18,475 nucleotides of DNA from Candidatus Bathyarchaeota archaeon. Lineage in GTDB: Archaea > Thermoproteota > Bathyarchaeia > Bathyarchaeales > Bathyarchaeaceae. The translations under genes were made by a program, and so were the position numbers. Shown here in pieces: positions 13,070 through 18,475 of the stretch (positions are counted from its first letter, which is position 1; the number at the start of each line of letters is the position of its first letter). The DNA is taken from assembly GCA_020346825.1 (NCBI GenBank), contig CP070791.1, positions 1,076,269-1,094,743 on the forward strand. The letters run 5' to 3'. The notes beneath the pieces were generated by a model. The model saw only the letters and a list, made by a program, of their open reading frames with translations, made no database searches and had not been told where the DNA came from.

Positions 13070-14065
13070 TTGGTTAAGTTTGGTATAGAATTTGTTCCCC
13101 GCGAGGCTCACTGGAAGACAATCTTCTATGCGATTCAAGCTGAGAAGAGAGGGTTTGACAACCTTTGGATAACAGACCATTACAACAACCGCAACGTTTA
13201 CGTTATTCTTGCAGAGGCGGCGTTCTACACCAAAAAAATCGTGTTTGGTCCAGGAGTAACTAATCCTTATCTCGTCAACCCTGTTATGACAGCACAATCC
13301 ATGGCGTCGCTAGACGAGTTGGCTCCTGGACGCGTGGTTCTGGGCATAGGTGCAGGAGACAAGACAACTCTTGCAGCCACAGGGGTGGAAATGAGGAAAC
13401 CCCTCACTGCCGTCGTAGAAACCATTGAAATCTTCAGGAGAATGATTGAAGGAAAAACTGTTAGCTTCGAAGGCAAAGTATTCAAGGCGATGGGCACGAA
13501 ATTCAACTTCAAACCAAGGGGGCAAATTCCGGTTTATGTTGGTGCACAGGGACCCAAAATGCTTAAGACTGCAGGAAAGATTGGCGATGGAGTTCTGATA
13601 AATGCCTCTCACCCCAAAGATGTTGACTATGCCGTTGGTCGCATAAAACTGGGAGTCGAGGAAGCTGAAAAAAAATTGACCGACGTAGACATCACAGCTT
13701 ACACATCTTTCTCGGTACACAAGAAGCTGGAAAAAGCTACGCAGGCAGCGGTTCCTGTCGTTGCTTTCATAGCTGCTGGAAGTCCAAACGTGATATTGGA
13801 GAGACATCAAATAGACGTGAAAAAGGTTGACAAGATTCGAGGAGCCTTAAGAGCTGGTGATTTTGGAGGCGCATTTGGTTCAGTGTCTCCTGAAATGGTA
13901 GAAGCCTTCTCTGTTTCCGGCACTCCTGATGTGTGTATTGAACAGATCAACAGGCTTCTGAAGGCTGGAATCTCTCAATTCGTTGTAGGTTCACCGATAG
14001 GCCCCAACGTTCGAAAATCCATTGACCTCGTAAGCAAGACAGTGATTCCACACTTCAAAAAGTAG
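13070..14065 (+). CDS. mer: 5,10-methylene-tetrahydromethanopterin reductase-like, F420-dependent (Mer)
   Basis: This 331-residue luciferase-like TIM-barrel protein matches Mer, which reduces methylene-H4MPT to methyl-H4MPT with reduced F420. The N-terminus VKFGIEFVPREAHW, WITDHYNNRNVY, GPGVTNPYLVNP, GRVVLGIGAGDK, PVYVGAQGPKML, GDGVLINASHPKD, VVAFIAAGSPNVILERH, FSVSGTPD and FVVGSPIGPN are the characteristic family segments. It works in the cytoplasm, in the methyl branch of the archaeal Wood-Ljungdahl pathway or in C1 oxidation. The TTG start has AGGTGG (13055-13060) nine bases upstream. The gene is last in a two-gene operon and convergent with SHMT, whose product in such archaea is methylene-H4MPT. 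No methyl-coenzyme M reductase is in view, so the direction is open. Confidence 0.92.
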   Translation: MVKFGIEFVPREAHWKTIFYAIQAEKRGFDNLWITDHYNNRNVYVILAEAAFYTKKIVFGPGVTNPYLVNPVMTAQSMASLDELAPGRVVLGIGAGDKTTLAATGVEMRKPLTAVVETIEIFRRMIEGKTVSFEGKVFKAMGTKFNFKPRGQIPVYVGAQGPKMLKTAGKIGDGVLINASHPKDVDYAVGRIKLGVEEAEKKLTDVDITAYTSFSVHKKLEKATQAAVPVVAFIAAGSPNVILERHQIDVKKVDKIRGALRAGDFGGAFGSVSPEMVEAFSVSGTPDVCIEQINRLLKAGISQFVVGSPIGPNVRKSIDLVSKTVIPHFKK

Positions 14066-14139
14066 CATTTCAAGTTTGTTGTAGAGGCTTCATAGGGAAT
14101 TCTGGTCATTAGCGTAGGTGCATGCATGTAGGTGTAATG

Positions 14140-15318
14140 CTATTTAAATGAATATTCGATTTCTTGAAACTCTTCAACAAATTTGATGACATCCGCTTTA
14201 ACGCTGTTCGGGTCTTCCCCATCGACCACCACTCTCTTTATGAAAAGTGCGATCGTCTGCATCTCTTCTTCCTTCATTCCCCTTCTGGTTGTTTCACAAA
14301 CCCCGAGTCTGACACCGCTATCAACGATAATGTTAGATTTTTCAAGTTTTCTAGCCACAACTCCGCCTTTCCTATACCCGCCATAATTGAGAAGAACTTG
14401 ATGAGATCTTGTATACCCCAGTTGATGGCACGCCACTGGAAATCCTTCTTCAGCCAATGTCTTGGCAAGGGCTTGAGCGTTCTGAACTACTTGTCTGGCG
14501 TATTCTTTTCCGTAGGTCGTCATTTCTGCAAGGGCTAAGGTCAAGGCCGCTATACGGTTCCAGTGGGCGTTATCCACGAACTCTGGGTGAATTCGTTTCT
14601 TAATGGCTTCACCGTGCTCCTTGTCTGCGAGAATTATTCCGCCTTGAGGCCCAAAGAAACTTTTGTGGGTGGAACCAAAGAGAGCTTGAGAGCCTTCTCT
14701 AAGCGGGTCTTGAAACTCTCCTCCCGCTATTAAACCAAGCACATGGGAGCCATCGTATCCCACATGAGCGCCAACGTCATGTACAGCTTTTGCAAGGGCC
14801 TGCACGGGATGAGAAAACAGAATTATGCTTGCTCCAAAAATGACTACCTTGGGTTTCTCTCGCAAAATCAATTCAGTGGCTTCCTCAACTTTGATGTTCA
14901 CATCTTCTTTCGAAAAGGGGAATCTAATCATTCTGAGTTTCAATAATCGTGATAGTCCTTTTCTCCAGAATCCAGGATATCCCCCGTCATCAGGTGAAAC
15001 ACATAAAACAGTATCTTTAGGTTTTGTGAAGCAGGCGAGGTAAGTGAGGTCAGCCAAATGACCTGAAAGGGGACGCAGATCCGCAGTTTGGCACCCGAAT
15101 AGGTTTTTGGCGAGTTTCTCTCCATGTTGTTCGATTTTGTCGATGAAGCTGGTGCCCATGTAGAATCTCTGCCTTGATGTGTATCGATGTGCAAGATCAG
15201 AAGAAAGGAGGGATCGAACTGCGGGACTGGTAACGTTTTCTGAAGGAATTAAGTTGACACATTCTCGGACACGCCATTGTTCATGTCTTTCAATCAAACC
15301 TAGGAGTTCGTCAATCAT
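14140..15318 (-). CDS. glyA: Serine hydroxymethyltransferase, archaeal type
   Basis: This 392-residue PLP enzyme interconverts serine and glycine, passing the C1 unit to a pterin, probably H4MPT here. It shows LIPSENVTSPAVRSLL (from residue 23), HRYTSRQRFYMGT, LRPLSGHLADL, YDGSHVLGLIAGG (D189, H192) and the PLP lysine K219 in GSTHKSFFGPQGG. The bacterial THK-GPRGG version has Arg where this has Gln; I believe GPQGG is usual in archaeal forms. The frame is open from a GTG at 15375, but ATG 15318 is favoured: AGGTG lies seven bases before it, and a TATA-like box (15379-15386) places transcription near 15356, after the GTG. The length fits archaeal SHMT. It converges on mer. Confidence 0.9.
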   Translation of the reverse strand: MIDELLGLIERHEQWRVRECVNLIPSENVTSPAVRSLLSSDLAHRYTSRQRFYMGTSFIDKIEQHGEKLAKNLFGCQTADLRPLSGHLADLTYLACFTKPKDTVLCVSPDDGGYPGFWRKGLSRLLKLRMIRFPFSKEDVNIKVEEATELILREKPKVVIFGASIILFSHPVQALAKAVHDVGAHVGYDGSHVLGLIAGGEFQDPLREGSQALFGSTHKSFFGPQGGIILADKEHGEAIKKRIHPEFVDNAHWNRIAALTLALAEMTTYGKEYARQVVQNAQALAKTLAEEGFPVACHQLGYTRSHQVLLNYGGYRKGGVVARKLEKSNIIVDSGVRLGVCETTRRGMKEEEMQTIALFIKRVVVDGEDPNSVKADVIKFVEEFQEIEYSFK

Positions 15319-15378
15319 TGTTGAACACCTAGATCTATATGATTCAAGTTTGCCAGAGAAATACTTGATGGTCACACC

Positions 15379-15386
15379 TTTAAAAT
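15379..15386 (-). promoter_or_regulatory. TATA-like box for glyA
   Basis: On the minus strand ATTTTAAA, read from 15386 leftward, predicts transcription from about 15356, giving a leader of about 38 bases to the ATG at 15318. Confidence 0.35.
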
Positions 15387-15402
15387 CAGGAAAGTGGAAG
15401 TA

Positions 15403-15525
15403 GTGAAAACAAAACTTGAAACGTTCGTTGTCCTGAAATGTTCATATCTTCAAGAAAGTGAGGATAAGTATCAAAAAGCGCGAGCGCTTCATAATCATTA
15501 TGTTCGCTTTGGCTTCAATGCATAG
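15403..15525 (+). CDS. Possible small protein of 40 residues (unrecognised)
   Basis: A GTG-started frame reads MKTKLETFVVLKCSYLQES, EDKYQKARALHNHYVRFG and FNA. It lies in the gap between glyA and the Cys-rich gene, where a long empty stretch would be unusual. A purine-rich AGGAAAGTGG (15388-15397) precedes the GTG. A second frame, ATG 15500 to TAA 15580, overlaps its end in another phase and continues with MHRKLGLDKILGRKEKEKSL, so the two could be halves of one frame-shifted gene of about 60 codons. No family is recognised, and chance remains quite possible. Confidence 0.25.
   Translation: MKTKLETFVVLKCSYLQESEDKYQKARALHNHYVRFGFNA
15476..15489. repeat. Short perfect inverted repeat AAGCGC-GA-GCGCTT
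   Basis: AAGCGC and GCGCTT flank a two-base centre, a compact palindrome of the kind bound by dimeric regulators. It sits in the region upstream of the Cys-rich gene and inside the possible small frame at 15403-15525. Confidence 0.4.
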
Positions 15526-15572
15526 AAAACTCGGCCTCGACAAAATTCTTGGAAGAAAAGAGAAAGAAAAAA

Positions 15573-15580
15573 GTTTATAA
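15573..15580 (+). promoter_or_regulatory. TATA-like box for the Cys-rich small protein
   Basis: GTTTATAA lies about 80 bases before the GTG at 15658 and predicts transcription from about 15603, leaving a leader of about 55 bases. Confidence 0.45.
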
Positions 15581-15657
15581 CACCGACCGTGCAAACCATA
15601 ATTGACTGACGACACCAAATTCAAGAAATCTTTTGTTCAAAATCAAGGTCGTGGCTT

Positions 15658-15948
15658 GTGTTGTCTGACCCAAAATATTGTTCTCCAAAATGCCAATTAT
15701 TGCGATGCGGAAAAAAAGCTGTTTTCTACCGTGGAAACAGAATTTGGTGCAGATGGACCGACGAGGAATGTGAAGTTGCAAACTGCAGCTACGCAACATG
15801 CATAAAAAGGCGGATGTTGCCCAGAGGCATCTGCGGAGAAACCGTGAAACGAAAAACCGTCGAAAGAGAACCCGAAGAAACAACGATTCCAACAATCAAA
15901 CTTAAAGGGAAGGCATTACGAAAGATTGGCGAGAAAGAGATTTTCTAG
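15658..15948 (+). CDS. Cys-rich probable zinc-binding small protein (unrecognised)
   Basis: This 96-residue protein starts MLSDPKYCSPKCQLLRCGKK and has eight cysteines in its first 60 residues (8, 12, 17, 31, 38, 43, 48, 59). The segments RIWCRWTDEECEVANC, CSYATCIKRRM and LPRGICG suggest two or more structural zinc (or iron-sulfur) sites. The C-terminal third is basic, lacks cysteine and is probably flexible. The cysteine spacing is not that of a 4Fe-4S ferredoxin, so a zinc-binding role in RNA or DNA contact is more likely, but this is inference. GTG 15658 is supported by AAGGT (15645-15649), eight bases before. It converges with the Rpo12 gene, 40 bases away. I do not recognise a named family. 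Confidence 0.7.
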   Translation: MLSDPKYCSPKCQLLRCGKKAVFYRGNRIWCRWTDEECEVANCSYATCIKRRMLPRGICGETVKRKTVEREPEETTIPTIKLKGKALRKIGEKEIF

Positions 15949-15988
15949 CCACCCAATAATTGATGTTCGTACGGAGACCTAGTTGGGG

Positions 15989-16159
15989 CTATTTGGCTTT
16001 CACGCGTTTTACTACTGGGGGTCTTATCTTTTTGAGGACGCGGTAGCCACAAAAGGTGCATTTGACTCCTCCACCGCGCAGCTCCAGTTCTTCAGTCATG
16101 ACCTTAGCGCCACACTTCACACATTCATAAACAAGTCCACTTGAAGGCTTTTCAGACAT
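15989..16159 (-). CDS. rpo12: DNA-directed RNA polymerase subunit P (Rpo12)
   Basis: This 56-residue subunit is the archaeal counterpart of eukaryotic Rpb12 and joins the platform of RNA polymerase. The zinc ribbon is YECVKCGAKV (C13, C16) and GGGVKCTFCGYRVL (C34, C37), followed by the canonical basic tail KKIRPPVVKRVKAK. ATG 16159 is chosen because GGAG is nine bases before it; the frame also opens further back to 16180, which would add MNLESCA and is not family-like. A TTTAAAT (16205-16199) on the minus strand predicts a leader of about 18 bases. In many archaea this gene adjoins ribosomal protein L37Ae, which is not in the window. Confidence 0.93.
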   Translation of the reverse strand: MSEKPSSGLVYECVKCGAKVMTEELELRGGGVKCTFCGYRVLKKIRPPVVKRVKAK

Positions 16160-16198
16160 TGCGCAACTCTCCAAATTCACTAAGCGTATCTCATAGTC

Positions 16199-16205
16199 AT
16201 TTAAA
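16199..16205 (-). promoter_or_regulatory. TATA-like box for rpo12
   Basis: ATTTAAA on this stretch reads TTTAAAT on the minus strand, about 42 bases before the ATG at 16159, predicting a start near 16177. Confidence 0.45.
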
Positions 16206-16232
16206 CGTTTCTACCTAGATGGAAAGAACAGC

Positions 16233-16239
16233 TATATAA
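16233..16239 (+). promoter_or_regulatory. TATA box for the glycosyltransferase cluster
   Basis: TATATAA is a strong archaeal TATA match. It predicts transcription from about 16262, just before the ribosome binding site GGAGAGG (16263-16269) of the GTG at 16274, so the leader is about 12 bases. Confidence 0.55.
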
Positions 16240-16273
16240 CTCCTTAAGCGAGAGATAATGCTGGAGAGGCAAA

Positions 16274-17266
16274 GTGCAAGGGCGCGTATTGATTCTGGCT
16301 GGCGGTGGAGGACACACTGGAATCGCATACGCTTTGGCCCAAGCACTTCACACAAAGGTATCTTTGACTTTTTTTGCACCTGAAGGAGACTCTTTGAGTG
16401 AAGACCGGCTTAGCAAGTTTGGCGAAGTCAAGTTTTTAGTCAAGCCTAGTGGTCCGAAGACTCCTGCTCACATTTTTGCACTAGGTCTCGCCAGATCTTT
16501 TTTAGATTCCATGAAGCTGAAAATACGCGAGTTTGACGTTGTCGTTAGCACAGGTAGCAATTTTTGTCTTCCACCCGCGATTGTTGCTTGGATGGTGGGT
16601 GTTTCTTTAGTCAACATAGAGAGTCTAGTTCGATTCACAGTACCATCCAGAGTTGCTCGCATACTGAAACCTTTTTCCACGATAACGGCTCTGCATTGGG
16701 AGGAACAAACTAGGCTATTGGATGGCGTGGTTGTTGGTCCAACACTATCTAAGCCCCTAATTAAACCTTGGAACGGAGGGTACATTCTGGTGAGTGGCGG
16801 CACCCATGGCCATAAACTGTTGTTTGACGCTTTATCGAAGACCGACATAAAGAACATAGTCTTACAGACGGGTGAGGTGAATCCTGCACAATACCTGAAG
16901 AAACATCCTGAGTGGAAAGTCATTGCATTCACAAAAGAATTTCATGAACTTTTAGCTGGCGCTGAGCTTGTTGTGTCGCATTTTGGTTCAACCGTGTTGG
17001 ATGCTGTGGTTTACGGAAAACCGGTGGTGTTGGTTCTGAACCCTGAGCTGACTAGAACTGTGGGAATTGAAGACGCGGAACACCTAGCCAACAAAGTGAA
17101 CGCTGTGTTGGTTTCTGAAATAAACGTGAAGACTATTCTGGAAAGCATAGATGAGGCAAGAAAGAGGAAGATTCCAGCGTTGCCAAATGGGGCCAAGAAT
17201 CTTGCCAATGCAATAATCAGTATATGTGAAGGGGGTAGGAAAGTTGAACTTACAAGTTATTTATGA
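16274..17266 (+). CDS. Glycosyltransferase family 28-like (Alg14-Alg13 arrangement)
   Basis: This 330-residue GT-B fold protein probably transfers N-acetylglucosamine from UDP-GlcNAc to a lipid-linked or other acceptor. The N-terminal half begins VLILAGGGGHTGIAYAL (GGGGH at 10-14) and contains VVVSTGSNFCLPP, as in Alg14. The C-terminal half contains YILVSGGTHGHKLLFDAL (170-187), IAFTKEFHELLAGAELVVSH and FGSTVLDAVVYGKPVVLV (238-255), as in Alg13/MurG donor-binding domains. Thus one chain covers both parts that are separate proteins in eukaryotes. No clear transmembrane span is seen; a peripheral role on the inner membrane face is likely. GTG 16274 is next to GGAGAGG. The following dehydrogenase and aminotransferase suggest a glycan or modified-sugar pathway. 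Exact donor and acceptor are unknown. Confidence 0.82.
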   Translation: MQGRVLILAGGGGHTGIAYALAQALHTKVSLTFFAPEGDSLSEDRLSKFGEVKFLVKPSGPKTPAHIFALGLARSFLDSMKLKIREFDVVVSTGSNFCLPPAIVAWMVGVSLVNIESLVRFTVPSRVARILKPFSTITALHWEEQTRLLDGVVVGPTLSKPLIKPWNGGYILVSGGTHGHKLLFDALSKTDIKNIVLQTGEVNPAQYLKKHPEWKVIAFTKEFHELLAGAELVVSHFGSTVLDAVVYGKPVVLVLNPELTRTVGIEDAEHLANKVNAVLVSEINVKTILESIDEARKRKIPALPNGAKNLANAIISICEGGRKVELTSYL

Positions 17267-17305
17267 GCGCACATTAAAAGTATACTCATTCAATGAGGGA
17301 CCATT

Positions 17306-18295
17306 ATGGTGAGAATTGCAATTATTGGGTGTGGAAAGATTGCTGTACGCCACCTTGAAGCTTACAGGGGTATCGAGAATGCAGATGTAGTTGAGTTATG
17401 CGACACCAACAACGAGCTTGTTGGAGAAGTCTCTCGAAAGTACGGTGTGGATGGCTCTACCGATTACAAGAAGACAATCGAAAGAGATGGTATAGACGCG
17501 GTGGACGTATGTGTTCCTACACGATTTCATCATGAAGTTGTTATTGAAGCTTTAGCCGGCGGCAAAAACGTTTTTTGCGAGAAACCTTTGACTTACAGAC
17601 TCGAGTATGCCGAAGAAATCCAGAAGAAGCAGAAAGAAACAGGGAAACTTGTCATGGTTGGCTACCTCTATAGATTCCATCCGTCCCTTCAGCGCCTCAA
17701 GAGGATTCTGGAGGATGGCGTAATAGGAAACCCCTACTACGCCATTCTTCGAATTGGAGGAAGGGGAGGTTATCGTGCTTGGAAACACAAAAAGAATGAG
17801 GCGGGCGGGGCGATGTTGGACATGATGGTTCACATGCTTGACCTTTCTGACTGGTACTTCGGCGAGCCTGAAACAGTTGAGCCCGTTTTGGTGGATACTG
17901 TTCTTAGGAAACGAATGATAGACGGAAACTTGGTTGATGTTAACGCTGAAGACTTTGCCCTATTGAGACTGAAAACAAAAAATGGCGTGAACGTTCTTTG
18001 TGAAGCTGACCTCATAACTCCTTCATACATGAATCTTGTGGAGGTTCATGGAGACAACGGATCTTTTTTCGGCAGCATTCTTGACTATCTGCCTACAATT
18101 GTTTACTGTGTTAGGCGGCATGGGTTATTCGATAGAGGGAAGACTGTCCTAGAGAATCCCTATGTGAATTTGGTTGAGAAGGAGCTCAGGTACTTCGTAG
18201 ACGCTTTGTCTGGATGTGCTAAACCTTTGGACTCCGTTGAGACATCAATAAGAGTCTTGAAAATAATCGAGGAGGTTAGAAGGCGGTCGATGTGA
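17306..18295 (+). CDS. Gfo/Idh/MocA family sugar dehydrogenase
   Basis: This 329-residue NAD(P)-dependent oxidoreductase starts VRIAIIGCGKIAVRHLEAY (glycine motif at 8-13) and has the EKP motif at 92-94 (FCEKPLTY), with catalytic-site residues D172 and H176 in AMLDMMVHMLDLSDW, all usual for the family. It would oxidise a sugar or sugar-nucleotide hydroxyl in the cytoplasm. It overlaps the next gene, a DegT-type aminotransferase, by four bases, so the pair probably makes an amino sugar: oxidation to a keto-sugar, then amination, as in WlbA/WbpB with WbpE. GAGG (17295-17298) is seven bases before the ATG. Substrate is inferred from context only. Confidence 0.88.
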   Translation: MVRIAIIGCGKIAVRHLEAYRGIENADVVELCDTNNELVGEVSRKYGVDGSTDYKKTIERDGIDAVDVCVPTRFHHEVVIEALAGGKNVFCEKPLTYRLEYAEEIQKKQKETGKLVMVGYLYRFHPSLQRLKRILEDGVIGNPYYAILRIGGRGGYRAWKHKKNEAGGAMLDMMVHMLDLSDWYFGEPETVEPVLVDTVLRKRMIDGNLVDVNAEDFALLRLKTKNGVNVLCEADLITPSYMNLVEVHGDNGSFFGSILDYLPTIVYCVRRHGLFDRGKTVLENPYVNLVEKELRYFVDALSGCAKPLDSVETSIRVLKIIEEVRRRSM

Positions 18296-18475
18296 AGAAA
18301 CTAGCTATTGAGGGTGGTCCTCCAGTTTCGGACAGAATAATACCTATTGCGAAGCCAGTTTTTGTGGACAAGGAGATAGAAGACGTTGTTAGAGTAATGA
18401 AATCTGGGCGTGTTCGACAAGGTCGAAAGACTGAAGAGTTTGAAAAGAAATTCTGTGTAAAAGTTTGGAGCAAGT
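18292..18475 (+). CDS. DegT/DnrJ/EryC1 family aminotransferase (N-terminal part, cut by window edge)
   Basis: A GTG at 18292, overlapping the previous stop (GTGA), opens a frame that runs off the window after 61 codons. It begins MKKLAIEGGPPVSDRIIPIA, then KPVFVDKEIEDVVRVMKSGR and VRQGRKTEEFEKKF, the standard N-terminus of PLP-dependent sugar aminotransferases. These convert a keto-sugar nucleotide to an amino sugar. The PLP lysine lies beyond the edge. The overlap implies translational coupling with the dehydrogenase and a shared pathway in surface glycan or amino-sugar synthesis. Confidence 0.85.
   Translation, partial: MKKLAIEGGPPVSDRIIPIAKPVFVDKEIEDVVRVMKSGRVRQGRKTEEFEKKFCVKVWSK

Noticed and set aside
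14114..14134. Direct repeat GTAGGTG-7 bases-GTAGGTG between mer and glyA
   Set aside because: Only two short copies in a convergent gap with no promoter role; not enough for a regulatory or CRISPR-like call.

Overview
The window reads as the chromosome of an archaeon. It carries archaeal-type UMP kinase, Taw1 (wyosine tRNA modification), RNA polymerase subunit Rpo12/P, a translin-family protein, a KorDABC 2-oxoacid:ferredoxin oxidoreductase and Mer of the tetrahydromethanopterin C1 pathway. Most genes are preceded by AT-rich TATA-like boxes and GGTG/GGAGG-type ribosome binding sites, and GTG/TTG starts are common. Mer, ferredoxin-based 2-oxoacid metabolism and no visible methanogenesis gene would fit a Bathyarchaeia-like (TACK) lineage, but that placement is inference. 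I see no rRNA, tRNA, CRISPR array, insertion sequence or phage gene.

Layout. 1-257 (-) is the N-terminal part of UMP kinase, divergent from a metallo-beta-lactamase fold hydrolase (409-1251) and an MFS transporter (about 1394-2635). On the minus strand follow a ThiT-type thiamine transporter under a TPP riboswitch (2732-3350), a stand-alone Lrp/AsnC effector domain (3457-3711) and MoaE (3847-4335). From 4584 to 8396 (+) lies an energy-metabolism operon: KorD ferredoxin, KorA, KorB, KorC and a polyferredoxin with six predicted 4Fe-4S clusters. A YfcE/MJ0936-type phosphodiesterase (8677-9174) and a nitronate monooxygenase-like flavoprotein (9207-10178) come next. A minus-strand operon Taw1-translin-endonuclease V (12676 to 10316) groups three RNA/DNA-metabolism genes. 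Then come a small helical protein of unknown function with Mer (12767-14065, +), a convergent archaeal SHMT (14140-15318, -), a Cys-rich small protein (15658-15948, +), Rpo12 (15989-16159, -), and the start of a glycan cluster: an Alg14/Alg13-like glycosyltransferase, a Gfo/Idh/MocA dehydrogenase and a truncated DegT/DnrJ/EryC1 aminotransferase (16274 to the window end).

How they fit. Kor plus polyferredoxin would pass low-potential electrons from 2-oxoacid oxidation to ferredoxin. SHMT and Mer act on neighbouring steps at methylene-tetrahydromethanopterin. ThiT would import thiamine, precursor of the TPP cofactor that Kor needs, and is controlled by TPP itself. Most genes are recognisable core functions. 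The parts worth a second look are (i) the TPP riboswitch whose aptamer contains the thiT ribosome binding site, (ii) a 46-codon protein-like open frame directly after the endonuclease V stop codon and in the same frame, (iii) korA, which has no ATG/GTG/TTG start upstream of its conserved N-terminal region, (iv) the Taw1-translin-EndoV operon, whose translin keeps TRAX-like acidic residues, and (v) unannotated small reading frames at 8517-8630 and 15403-15580.
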